From a virus, in the IMG/VR virus record IMGVR_UViG_3300047440_000353, positions 1 to 37,823 of that record: a stretch of DNA of 37,823 nucleotides; one strand, 5' to 3'. This document shows, one piece after another, positions 21,048-28,200 of this stretch (positions are counted from its first letter, which is position 1; each line of letters begins with the position of its first letter). Position numbers and translations under genes: made by a program. Below the pieces are notes generated by a model. It worked only from the letters and a program-made list of their open reading frames with translations, was not told where the DNA came from and ran no database searches.

Positions 21048-22714
21048 AGCGGCCCCCCGTCTTTGGTCATGTACTCAATGGAGGCCAGTACCGTGCGTGT
21101 CTGTGCGCTGATAAAAATGGTGGGTGCGAGCGCGTAGCCCAGGCCCTCCACACCGCGCCATTCCGCAAAGCTGCTGGCACCCCCGGCCCAATTGGCGGCA
21201 TCCCAAAACGCTTGATCCCACAGGCTGCCGATGGCCGGCCCTGCAATGGCGTTGCCGCTTGCGGGGTTGAGCTGAAAATCTACATTCATCACCAGCGAGT
21301 ACGCCGGCTCAACCGCGGTCAGGAAGTTGCAACGCATCATGAGGGCCTGCGTGCGTACCGCTGGATTGCCCATGTACGAAAACGCTGGCGTGAGCCGGGC
21401 GCGCACTTCCTGGGCGCCGGTGCCGTTCAATTTCTTGCCGTCTGTGAAGCCGTCCAAGATGCGCAACACGCGGCCGTCCACCGTGCCCGCGTACACCTCA
21501 CTCAAGCGGCGCCCGAATGTCGCGCCGGGCACATCCAAGAAGCGGCTCCAGGCGAGGTTGTGCCACTGGAAAGCGTATTGCACATGCTCTGTACTGCTGG
21601 TGGAGGGCCGCGCGATGTGGAGCAATGCTTTGCTCGGCAAGCTCATCAGCTCCCATCCTTTGACGTTGAGCAAGGTTTGGAAGTTGTCATTCAGCTCGCT
21701 TTGCAGCTTGCGCAATTGCGATATCTGCGCCGTGTCGCTGGTCAGCAAGTTGTCTAGCCCGCCCTGCACAATCAAGTTGACGGGTATGACGCCAAATTCG
21801 GTGAGGATGTAGACATTGCCGCCGCTCTGGGTGAAGCAACGCCGGCCCACGGGCGGCTGGCCGATAAACCATGTGCCGATGTTGGCAAACTTGGTGGCGT
21901 CAGTGGGGTCTGTGCCCTCATAGATAACGAGGTCGCCAGAGCTGCCCAGGATCACAAGCCGGTCATCCACGCCGGCCCCGTCGTCTTGCGTCCAATTGGC
22001 CAACCCGAGCACGGCGCCACCGTGCAAGAGCTGCGGCCCGAAATCAAACTTTTTGGCCACGCCACCCACGGCGCCGACGTCAAGAATCCAGCATGCCGAG
22101 CCGCCGCGCACAATAAACATGACGCGTTTTTTCCAGACGCATACCTGCACGAAATTGGCCGGGTCCACGCCGGTGATGATCCCGGGGCCAGGGCCGCCGA
22201 CGCTGGTGCATTTCATCCAGGCCGTGCCGTTGTAAAGGTAGGCGCCGTCTGTCTCGCTGCATGCCCAGAGGTATTGCCCCGAGTCGGTTGTGAATTGCAC
22301 GAATGACATGCGGCCCGCGTCAATCGAGCCGCTCAAGGCCATCATGGGAGCCAGGGCCGCCAGATTGCCGCCCCCTTCAATCTTGAAAATGCCTTGGTCA
22401 ATCACGCCAAAGAGCGTTGACTGAGCCAGCGGCGAAGCGGTCGAGATGGCCGGCGCGCCCTCGTAACTCATGATGGTCCGCACCTCATGCGTGGCATCGC
22501 CACCGATGTTGGTGGCGTATTCGCGCCAGCCCTCGCGCACCATGACGCCCAGGTCAGTGCTCAGCACGTTGTCCATATTGATTGCGTCACCCTCGGGCAT
22601 GCTGGCCACGGCGCCCGTGCTGTTGAGGCCATGCACCGGGGGTAGCGCCGTCTTGACTTGCTGCACCAGCGGTTGCCGCAGCTTGGGGCTAGGGCGTCGT
22701 GCGAGGCCTTGCAT
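21044..22714 (-). CDS. Tail/stabilisation protein with beta-propeller-like repeats
   Basis: A 556-aa protein with the opening PPVHGLNSTGAVASMPEGDA INMDNVLST, a pattern used by podovirus proteins located after the head-tail adaptor (P22 gp10 place). The rest consists of repeated strand pairs with aromatic-Gly turns (STLFGVIDQGIFKIEGGG, TDSGQYLWACSETDGAYLYN, VYAGTVDGRVLRIL), compatible with a propeller, and a conserved-looking FLTAVEPAYSLVMNVDFQLN end. Likely a short-tail tube or DNA-retention component. The assignment to gp10 is by order and general sequence form only. Confidence 0.65.
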   Translation of the reverse strand: MQGLARRPSPKLRQPLVQQVKTALPPVHGLNSTGAVASMPEGDAINMDNVLSTDLGVMVREGWREYATNIGGDATHEVRTIMSYEGAPAISTASPLAQSTLFGVIDQGIFKIEGGGNLAALAPMMALSGSIDAGRMSFVQFTTDSGQYLWACSETDGAYLYNGTAWMKCTSVGGPGPGIITGVDPANFVQVCVWKKRVMFIVRGGSACWILDVGAVGGVAKKFDFGPQLLHGGAVLGLANWTQDDGAGVDDRLVILGSSGDLVIYEGTDPTDATKFANIGTWFIGQPPVGRRCFTQSGGNVYILTEFGVIPVNLIVQGGLDNLLTSDTAQISQLRKLQSELNDNFQTLLNVKGWELMSLPSKALLHIARPSTSSTEHVQYAFQWHNLAWSRFLDVPGATFGRRLSEVYAGTVDGRVLRILDGFTDGKKLNGTGAQEVRARLTPAFSYMGNPAVRTQALMMRCNFLTAVEPAYSLVMNVDFQLNPASGNAIAGPAIGSLWDQAFWDAANWAGGASSFAEWRGVEGLGYALAPTIFISAQTRTVLASIEYMTKDGGPL

Positions 22715-22715
22715 G

Positions 22716-23462
22716 TCAAACCCCGAAGCCGGTATCTGGCGCGTTGAATTGCGTGGAAATCAGCGGGTAGCTGCTGTGCTGGTTGAGCGTCAATACGGGC
22801 GCGTCAGTGTCGGCGCTGATGGCCGCATTCAAGGCGTCGTCGTAGTCGGCTTGCATGGCCGTCGTGTCGAAACCTTTCGACACCATGAAACGCAGCTTGA
22901 GCGCGGCCGTGATGAGGTCACTGTCGTACAGCACCAAATCAGAATCGGTTTCCACGTAGTCTTTGAACCGCAGCGGGTCTACACCGTCTTGCACCCAGGC
23001 GCGCGACGCGTAGTCAATCCGCAAATCCTGCGGATTGGTGAACGTGTTGTAAATCTCGAATTTGTTGCCTCGCGTGCGGTACACCACGGAGATAGTGGAG
23101 CTGCCCAGGTTGCGCGCTTTGAGCGTCATCCACTGTTGATCCGTGGCCGGCCCGAGCATGGGCAAGCGGCTGGAAAAATTCCAGGCCGTCATATCGGTGA
23201 ATGAATCCCAATCGGGCGGCATGTCGTACTGCGTATCGGTGGCGTTGGTCGTGAGCTGCCATGTGCGCCGCAATGCTTGCCAGCGGTAGCCGTTGGTCGG
23301 CTTGATAAGGCGCCGGCCGGCATAGTTCAGGAGCGCCAGCATCTGGCGCGCTGTCACATCATTTGGGGCCGAGGCTGCAGCAATCGGCACCGGCAACGCG
23401 AGCTGAGCCGTGGCGGCCCTGATAATGTCCAGGCCGGTTGCTTGCTTGTTGAAATCCGCCAC
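22716..23462 (-). CDS. Head-tail adaptor / tail accessory protein
   Basis: A 248-aa protein. I chose GTG 23462 (MADFNKQATGLDIIRAATAQ), preceded by AGAGGTGG, over the longer frame. The N-terminal helices with RQMLALLNYAGRRLIKPTNG YRWQALRR, followed by a strand-rich region (FEIYNTFTNPQDLRIDYASR) and a C-terminal helix (DYDDALNAAISADTDAP) have the layout of podovirus adaptor proteins that attach below the portal. Its place between capsid and the gp10-like gene agrees. Specific family not certain. Confidence 0.62.
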   Translation of the reverse strand: MADFNKQATGLDIIRAATAQLALPVPIAAASAPNDVTARQMLALLNYAGRRLIKPTNGYRWQALRRTWQLTTNATDTQYDMPPDWDSFTDMTAWNFSSRLPMLGPATDQQWMTLKARNLGSSTISVVYRTRGNKFEIYNTFTNPQDLRIDYASRAWVQDGVDPLRFKDYVETDSDLVLYDSDLITAALKLRFMVSKGFDTTAMQADYDDALNAAISADTDAPVLTLNQHSSYPLISTQFNAPDTGFGV

Positions 23463-23475
23463 GGCGCCACCTCTG

Positions 23476-24072
23476 TCACGCGGCTGCGCGCTCGCTGCGC
23501 TCAATCATCTTTTCGATGCGTGCGGCTTGATCCCGGATGGCCTCTTGAAGCGTGGCGATTTGTGCGGCTTGGTCAGCAATCAGCTTGGCGGTTTTGGCGG
23601 CCTCGGCCGTGCCCTTGGTCTTGCCCAGCCACACACCCGCGTTTTGCTTGAGCGTCACGAGGCCCGGCACACGGGCGCACACATCATCGCGGCACTCGGC
23701 CAATTGCTCCACCGTGCGCAGCCCGAGGAATCGCAATTCCTCACATTGCCCTTTGGTGAGAAACGGCCAGTCAGTCAGGCGCACACCGCTGGTTTGCTCT
23801 TCATCTTTGAGGCCACGCTTGAAGCCGTCGTATTGCTTGGCAAAACGGCGCTTGTCGTCTGGTGTTGCGGGCCGGTCAACCACGCTGTTCCGGTCGCCGG
23901 GCACGAGGATTCGCACGCTTTCCACATCATCGAAAATCGGCCGGCCTTGCTCCAGGCTCTTGGATTCATTCTTGAGCACGCCCATATAGAACGTGACAAA
24001 AAGTTGCTCATCGCCAGCGTTTGGGCGGGTGAACATGGCCGGGTCAACGGCATCGGGCAATTCGTTGTACAT
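23476..24072 (-). CDS. Head-associated protein with C-terminal coiled coil (198 aa)
   Basis: ATG 24072 follows GAAGGAAA. The N-terminal part (DPAMFTRPNAGDEQLFVTFY, ESVRILVPGDRNSVVDRPAT, DDKRRFAKQYDGFKRGLKDE) resembles a conserved podovirus structural domain near the capsid gene. The middle (ELRFLGLRTVEQLAECRDDV) looks like a helix-hairpin-helix repeat, and the end is a coiled coil (AKLIADQAAQIATLQEAIRD). Minor head or connector protein is likely. No catalytic motif. Confidence 0.62.
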   Translation of the reverse strand: MYNELPDAVDPAMFTRPNAGDEQLFVTFYMGVLKNESKSLEQGRPIFDDVESVRILVPGDRNSVVDRPATPDDKRRFAKQYDGFKRGLKDEEQTSGVRLTDWPFLTKGQCEELRFLGLRTVEQLAECRDDVCARVPGLVTLKQNAGVWLGKTKGTAEAAKTAKLIADQAAQIATLQEAIRDQAARIEKMIERSERAAA

Positions 24073-24082
24073 CGCGTTTCCT

Positions 24083-24418
24083 TCAAGGGTTGTTGTTGAT
24101 GGCAATGGCACCGTCTGCGGTGCGTGGCAATGCCGCGAGATAGCCCGCAATGGCGCCCGTTTGCGCCACACACAGGCGCCCGTCAGCCGCAAACGCGAGG
24201 CCGTTTGCAAACGCTGCGGGAGGGTCGGCCGTCATGCACACACGGCGCTGCGCATCGAATGGAATGCCGCTTGCATAACCCTCAATCGGATTGGCCAATG
24301 CAATGGCGAGGCGCCCTTGGGCGTTGACGGGGGTAGAGCCCGAGTCAGAGATAGGCGCGTTGGGTGTGGTTCGCACACGGCCGCCGCTGCCATAGATGAG
24401 GGCTCCAGCGGAAAGCAT
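24083..24418 (-). CDS. Small structural protein (111 aa)
   Basis: Strand-rich with three similar phrases: GRLAIALANPIEGYASGIPF, RRVCMTADPPAAFANGLAFA and GRLCVAQTGAIAGYLAALPR, followed by DGAIAI. The repeat unit (about 35 residues: D-G/A-x-x-G-R-L-x-V/I-A) suggests a small repeated beta blade, expected for a decoration or tail-surface protein. Starts on the last base of the upstream gene's stop codon. Confidence 0.6.
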   Translation of the reverse strand: MLSAGALIYGSGGRVRTTPNAPISDSGSTPVNAQGRLAIALANPIEGYASGIPFDAQRRVCMTADPPAAFANGLAFAADGRLCVAQTGAIAGYLAALPRTADGAIAINNNP

Positions 24419-25068
24419 TACGGCTCCACCGCCCAGGTTGTGTCACCGGCCACGAGCGCGCGGCCCGAGCGATTGAGGTAGGCACTCGGAGTCACGGCCG
24501 CATTGATGGCCACGGCGCCGACGGCTGCGAGGCGTTGCGTATTCTTGGCGTTGCCAAATGCGGCGCCCAGCATGTAGGCCTGCGACATGAAGCCCACGGT
24601 TACCGTGAGCGTGCCGCCGCTGCCGCCGATGGGTGTTCCCGTGCCATTGATGTTGACGGCATTGGCCACTGTGAACGTGGGCGCACTGGTGAAGCCCGAG
24701 CCGGGCCGCACGATACGGGCCGAGCTGATTGCGCCAGCCGTCACCACGATTTCAATTTCTGCCGCGCCGGCCGGCTGGCCGCCTGAGGCGTTGCTTTGCA
24801 CGCGGTACGTGCCATTCGTGTAGCCGCTGCCGGCCGCAAACGCCACGGGCGGATTTAAAACCTGCCCGGTGTTGCTGGCTGAGCCTGTGGCCGGGTCGCC
24901 GCCTCCGATGTGGTGAATGAGGAAATCGGCAACGCTCAATGAGAAATTGCCCGGCACCGGTGCGCCGGATTGATTGGAGCCCACGCCGATACCGCTGCAT
25001 GCAGCGCCGACGTCGTTGCCCCCCTGGGCGGCATACAGCGCGCCGTCTGTCTGAAAAGTGGCAGGCAT
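24418..25068 (-). CDS. Structural protein, probable capsid decoration (216 aa)
   Basis: A 216-aa protein of alternating strands. The centre contains the repeated pattern AAGSGYTNGTYRVQSNA ... VVTAGAISSARIVRPGSGFT SAPTFTV, the 'GSGYT-x-G ... G-x-I-x-x-x-x-V-x-x-x-GSGF' module frequent in phage head-decoration and tail proteins. The C-terminus is Ala-rich (LAAVGAVAINAAVTPSAYL). It lies two genes after the capsid. Role inferred from composition and place. Confidence 0.6.
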   Translation of the reverse strand: MPATFQTDGALYAAQGGNDVGAACSGIGVGSNQSGAPVPGNFSLSVADFLIHHIGGGDPATGSASNTGQVLNPPVAFAAGSGYTNGTYRVQSNASGGQPAGAAEIEIVVTAGAISSARIVRPGSGFTSAPTFTVANAVNINGTGTPIGGSGGTLTVTVGFMSQAYMLGAAFGNAKNTQRLAAVGAVAINAAVTPSAYLNRSGRALVAGDTTWAVEP

Positions 25069-25070
25069 GG

Positions 25071-25262
25071 TTATGCGTCCTTCAAGTGGTGCAGCGGGTG
25101 TGCTGGGTTGTCCAATGCCGAGCGGTAGCCCTCCAAAAACGCGCCGGCTGGCGGGTCGCCGTTGGCGTCCAGTGGGTAGGCCTCTGGCTCCGTGTCTTTG
25201 GGTTCGCTGTAGTCAGCCTCAGCCTCAGGCTCGGGCCGTTCGGGTGCGTGTTTGGTGGCCAT
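25071..25262 (-). CDS. Small acidic head-region protein (63 aa)
   Basis: Starting at ATG 25262, the product is Glu/Pro-rich (MATKHAPERPEPEAEADYSE, PKDTEPEAYP) with a short folded end (GAFLEGYRSALDNPAHPLHH). The longer frame would run back through the terminator at 25274-25303 and is rejected. It ends two bases before the next gene and is the first gene after the capsid terminator. Confidence 0.6.
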   Translation of the reverse strand: MATKHAPERPEPEAEADYSEPKDTEPEAYPLDANGDPPAGAFLEGYRSALDNPAHPLHHLKDA

Positions 25263-25273
25263 GTCGTTGGCTC

Positions 25274-25303
25274 CTAAAAAGCCCCGAGCCTCGGCCCGGG
25301 GCA
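25274..25303 (-). terminator. Terminator after the capsid gene
   Basis: On the minus strand a GC-rich hairpin with outer arms GCCCCG / CGGGGC (25281-25302) is followed by TTTTTAGG. It lies 40 bases after the major capsid stop, inside the late operon, and may lower expression of the downstream genes relative to capsid. Confidence 0.75.
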
Positions 25304-25342
25304 ACGCGATGGCAATGCAAATGCCCTGCGGCTTTTGCTCGG

Positions 25343-26308
25343 TTACGGGCTGATGAGGCGCCCTTGGAATTGCGCGCCGCTGCAGGTCAAATTGCCGCAA
25401 AACGCGAGGATTTGCACCGTCGCGTCTTGGTTGATGGCGTAGCGGCGATCCGGGCTCAGCGGCACCAAGTTACGGTCAGCATGCGGACGCCAGAAAAGGT
25501 ATTTCGTATTCAAGAAATACGCTGTCTTGGTGACTGCGAAACCACCGATGCCGCCGTCTAGCACCACGTCCGCATCCATGTACTGGATCGACGGGAAGCC
25601 CAGCTTTGCGCTCTCGGGATTGGTGAAACGCTGTTGCGCCTGGAGTGAGGCCACGTAGATGCCCCACATGAAGTTGTCCACCACAATCAGGTCCGGGCGA
25701 TCCATGCCGCGCACGAGGCTGCTCCACATGGTGTTGAACGCGGCCTGGATGGTTGCGGGGGTGAGCGCGGCGCCGGCTGTCGTGCTCTGGCTGCGCCAGA
25801 ACGGGAAAGCGTTGCGGTCGATACCGCCATAGATGCCGGTGAGCGGGTTGACCGGCACGGCTGCATTGAGCCCGGTAACTTGCTTGCCGCCAGCGGCGAG
25901 GCCGTCGCTGTAGATGCCAGCGGCCAGCAAATTCATCATGCTCGCCTCAGCCACTTTCACGCGGCCTTCGAGCAAGTCAATCATTTGCTCTTTGCCGGCG
26001 TTCTTGAGCTGGTCAAGACCCGAGATGACGACGGGGCAAGCGGCTTGCTTGAAATCGTATTGCGCTGCGCTGATGACGTCTTGAGCGGCAACGGGCAGCA
26101 AGTCATAGCCCGAGTACCAACCCACGTTGCCGTTTTCGGCAAAGGTCAGCTCTTCAAAAATCAGTGAGCCACCCGAGACAGTGCGAATGTTTCCGCGCTG
26201 GCTCATCCGCGCAAGTAGCGCGTTATTTTTGGTGACGTTATCGGCGAGTTTCTTGCTGCGGCTCTCAATCGTCGTTGCGACGATATCGGTGACGTTGGGG
26301 AATGCCAT
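25343..26308 (-). CDS. Major capsid protein
   Basis: A 321-aa protein that opens MAFPNVTDIVATTIESRSKK with KNNALLARMSQRGNI, then the strand-loop region FEELTFAENGNVGWYSGYDL, a helix with SAAQYDFKQAACPVVISGLD and QLKNAGKEQMIDLLEGRVKV (spine-helix like), and a C-terminal P-domain region (NTKYLFWRPHADRNLVPLSP DRRYAIN). This matches the HK97-fold capsid family that accompanies this type of portal and terminase. Only one capsid gene is present, preceded by a long scaffold gene. ATG 26308 has GGAGG upstream. High expression is expected; a terminator follows. Confidence 0.88.
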   Translation of the reverse strand: MAFPNVTDIVATTIESRSKKLADNVTKNNALLARMSQRGNIRTVSGGSLIFEELTFAENGNVGWYSGYDLLPVAAQDVISAAQYDFKQAACPVVISGLDQLKNAGKEQMIDLLEGRVKVAEASMMNLLAAGIYSDGLAAGGKQVTGLNAAVPVNPLTGIYGGIDRNAFPFWRSQSTTAGAALTPATIQAAFNTMWSSLVRGMDRPDLIVVDNFMWGIYVASLQAQQRFTNPESAKLGFPSIQYMDADVVLDGGIGGFAVTKTAYFLNTKYLFWRPHADRNLVPLSPDRRYAINQDATVQILAFCGNLTCSGAQFQGRLISP

Positions 26309-26436
26309 GTGAGGCCTCCGTGGGGGTTCGGTTTGCTGACCCGTTGGGAGATGGCCCCGCGTTGGGGTTCATCCGCGCCGGTCTTTTGGCGCTGCAAACC
26401 GAAAGGCCCTCGTGAGAGGCTCTCGGGGCGAATCGC
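26309..26436 (-). promoter_or_regulatory. Structured leader between scaffold and capsid genes
   Basis: A 128-base gap, long for this operon. It contains 10-base inverted arms TTCGGTTTGC (26327-26336) and GCAAACCGAA (26394-26403), with an inner GCGCC / GGCGC hairpin. In the capsid mRNA this could form a long stem upstream of the ribosome site, as in stabilised phage capsid leaders. No promoter is evident. Confidence 0.5.
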
Positions 26437-27519
26437 TTAACTCAGCGATTCAATGGCGGCTTCGATGCTGGCGCGTACCGAGTCGTTCTTGGGCACCGTG
26501 GCCCCGCTGTGCGGGGTCGTGTCGCCTTTGACGCTGGCCGCCGCGCGCTTGGCACGGAGTACCGCTTGAGAATGGGTGCCATTGTTCGCCTGTGTAGCGC
26601 GTTGCGCAAGTATTTTTGAAACGCCCTCGTGCATCTGACAGGCCTGTTTGTAGGCGTCCTCAATGTCGATTTTCTGGCCGTGCTTGCCGCGCAGCTCCAT
26701 CAGGTCGGCCATCGTCTGTTGCACGTCACCAAAAAACTCATGGGCGTCCGCAAAGCTCTGGAGCTGTGTGGCCAGCTCATGCCTCATGCTCTGCTCGGAT
26801 TGCTGTTGCTCTTGCTGGCGTTGCTGCAAAAGCTGATCGACGCGCGGATCACGAAATTCCTGTTGTGGCCGCAAGCCGCCGTTAACGGCCTTACCCGCTA
26901 AGAGCGTATCGAGCATCACGATATCAATGCCGAAATTGCTCACGAGGCCGGCCACCAAAGCGGCTTTGTCTTGCGGTGTGCCCACGCGCAACGTGGCCGC
27001 CGTCTGCATCATGTTTTGCACGGCCTGCAGCGGGTTGCTGTTCTCTTGCCGAATGAAAACCTCATACGGCCGCACAACGTTTTCAAATGCCTGGATGAAG
27101 CCGCGGGCCTGCGCGCCTTGCTGCAAAACCTGTTGCATCTCCCGTTCGCGCCGGTGCACCTCGGCCCTAATCTCGGGGTCAACGCCTGACCACTTTTCGC
27201 GCGCCGTGGGATTCCAGCTCGCCGGGGGTTTGATTTCGGAGGGCGCTGGCGCAGCGTTGGGGTCGGCCTGGGTTTGTTCTTGCGCTGGCGCGGCCGGCGC
27301 GCCCCCTTGCTTGGGTGCGAAGCGGCCCTTTTCATCGCGGCCGGTGCCGGGCTCGGCTGGGTCGGCTGGGTCAGCCTGGGCGGGTGCCTGGGCTGGCGCG
27401 GCTGGCTTCTTGTCGTCTACCTCATCGGTTGCGTGCTGTTCAAACGCTGCGTCAATCGTGTCGCGCAAACTGGGCTCATCGCTGGCCTCATTGCCGGGAA
27501 TCGTGTTTTCGGTTGCCAT
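26437..27519 (-). CDS. Scaffolding protein
   Basis: A 360-aa acidic protein directly upstream of the capsid gene. The N-terminal 100 residues are disordered and Pro/Ala/Glu-rich (DEVDDKKPAAPAQAPAQADP). The middle and C-terminal parts are helical (REKWSGVDPEIRAEVHRRER, EMQQVLQQGAQARGFIQAFE, QLLQQRQQEQQQSEQSMRHE) and the end has Lys/Arg-rich turns (LRAKRAAASVKGD) that could bind capsid. Length, charge and place fit podovirus scaffolds such as P22 gp8. It is expected to direct shell assembly and leave the prohead. No protease gene is present. Confidence 0.78.
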   Translation of the reverse strand: MATENTIPGNEASDEPSLRDTIDAAFEQHATDEVDDKKPAAPAQAPAQADPADPAEPGTGRDEKGRFAPKQGGAPAAPAQEQTQADPNAAPAPSEIKPPASWNPTAREKWSGVDPEIRAEVHRREREMQQVLQQGAQARGFIQAFENVVRPYEVFIRQENSNPLQAVQNMMQTAATLRVGTPQDKAALVAGLVSNFGIDIVMLDTLLAGKAVNGGLRPQQEFRDPRVDQLLQQRQQEQQQSEQSMRHELATQLQSFADAHEFFGDVQQTMADLMELRGKHGQKIDIEDAYKQACQMHEGVSKILAQRATQANNGTHSQAVLRAKRAAASVKGDTTPHSGATVPKNDSVRASIEAAIESLS

Positions 27520-27548
27520 GGATACACCTCGGGGTTACTGCTGGCCAC

Positions 27549-27587
27549 ATGCGGCTGCATGCGGCTCTGTTTGTTTCGCGTGAAACA
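27549..27587. promoter_or_regulatory. parS-like ParB-binding site with 10-bp tandem duplication
   Basis: Bases 27572-27587 (TGTTTCGCGTGAAACA) differ by one base from the bacterial chromosomal parS consensus TGTTTCACGTGAAACA. It fills the end of the gap between the scaffold start and the zinc-ribbon stop and is not coding. Immediately to the left the 10-mer ATGCGGCTGC / ATGCGGCTCT is duplicated (27549-27568). Whether host ParB binds is unknown; no parA or parB gene is in the window. Confidence 0.6.
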
Positions 27588-27971
27588 TCAGCCCCTCAGC
27601 TTTTCAATCGCCGCCGCGACGTCGTGTTTGCGTCCAGGGTCGGCGCCTGCGAGTCGTTCTGCCCGCTCTTGAGCCTGTCGTTTCCAAGTGCCGGTGTAGT
27701 CATCCACCGTCGTGAGGCCCTTGGCTTTCATGTAGGCGCGGTGCTTGGTGCGTGAGCTGATATCGCTGCCATCGGGGGCGCGCAGCCCCTCGTAATGGCG
27801 ATCACCCGCCAGCGCGTTACTCGTGGCCACACCGGCCGCGATGCTAAAAAACCGCTCCATCTTTTGCCCGCAATGCACAAAGGTCGGCGGCATCCGCACG
27901 TAATCCGAAATCGAGCTGATGTGATTGAGCCGCTCACGGCATGAGACACACGCAAATTCATACGTGGGCAT
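27588..27971 (-). CDS. FmdB-like zinc-ribbon protein
   Basis: A 127-aa protein opening MPTYEFACVSCRERLNHISS, with C-x-x-C at 8-11 and HCGQKM (about 33-38) as the second half of the ribbon, the arrangement of the FmdB zinc-ribbon family. The remainder is helical and basic (YMKAKGLTTVDDYTGTWKRQ, AERLAGADPGRKHDVAAAIE). In phages such proteins lie between portal and scaffold or capsid genes; binding to nucleic acid or to the head vertex is possible. The second pair has His-Cys in place of Cys-Cys, so metal binding may be altered. Confidence 0.75.
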   Translation of the reverse strand: MPTYEFACVSCRERLNHISSISDYVRMPPTFVHCGQKMERFFSIAAGVATSNALAGDRHYEGLRAPDGSDISSRTKHRAYMKAKGLTTVDDYTGTWKRQAQERAERLAGADPGRKHDVAAAIEKLRG

Positions 27972-27973
27972 GG

Positions 27974-28192
27974 CTATATCTCCACCTCAGCCAGCAAGGT
28001 CACCAGATGGGCCGTGGCCACCGTCACACTGTCATGAGCGGCAATCACCCGCGCATCCAGCGTCACCACCGTGGCGATGGCCACATCGCGCTCTAACACC
28101 GCGTGGTCTTGGTCGGTGATGAGTTGTGCCAGCTTGGCGCGCTCTGCGCGTAGCACGGCCAGGGCTTGGTCAATTTCTGCTGTGGTTGCCAT
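27974..28192 (-). CDS. Small coiled-coil protein (72 aa)
   Basis: Nearly all helix: TTAEIDQALAVLRAERAKLA with QLITDQDHAVLERDVAIATV and TLDARVIAAHDSVTVATAHL. Heptad spacing of Leu/Val/Ala suggests an oligomer. Located between portal and zinc-ribbon genes with two-base and eight-base gaps. Role unknown; a head-assembly accessory factor is possible. Confidence 0.58.
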   Translation of the reverse strand: MATTAEIDQALAVLRAERAKLAQLITDQDHAVLERDVAIATVVTLDARVIAAHDSVTVATAHLVTLLAEVEI

Positions 28193-28200
28193 GGCTCACC

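Noticed and set aside
26400-26425. Hairpin after the scaffold gene as a terminator
   Set aside because: The stem is only four sound pairs with mismatches and is followed by three T; too weak to call.
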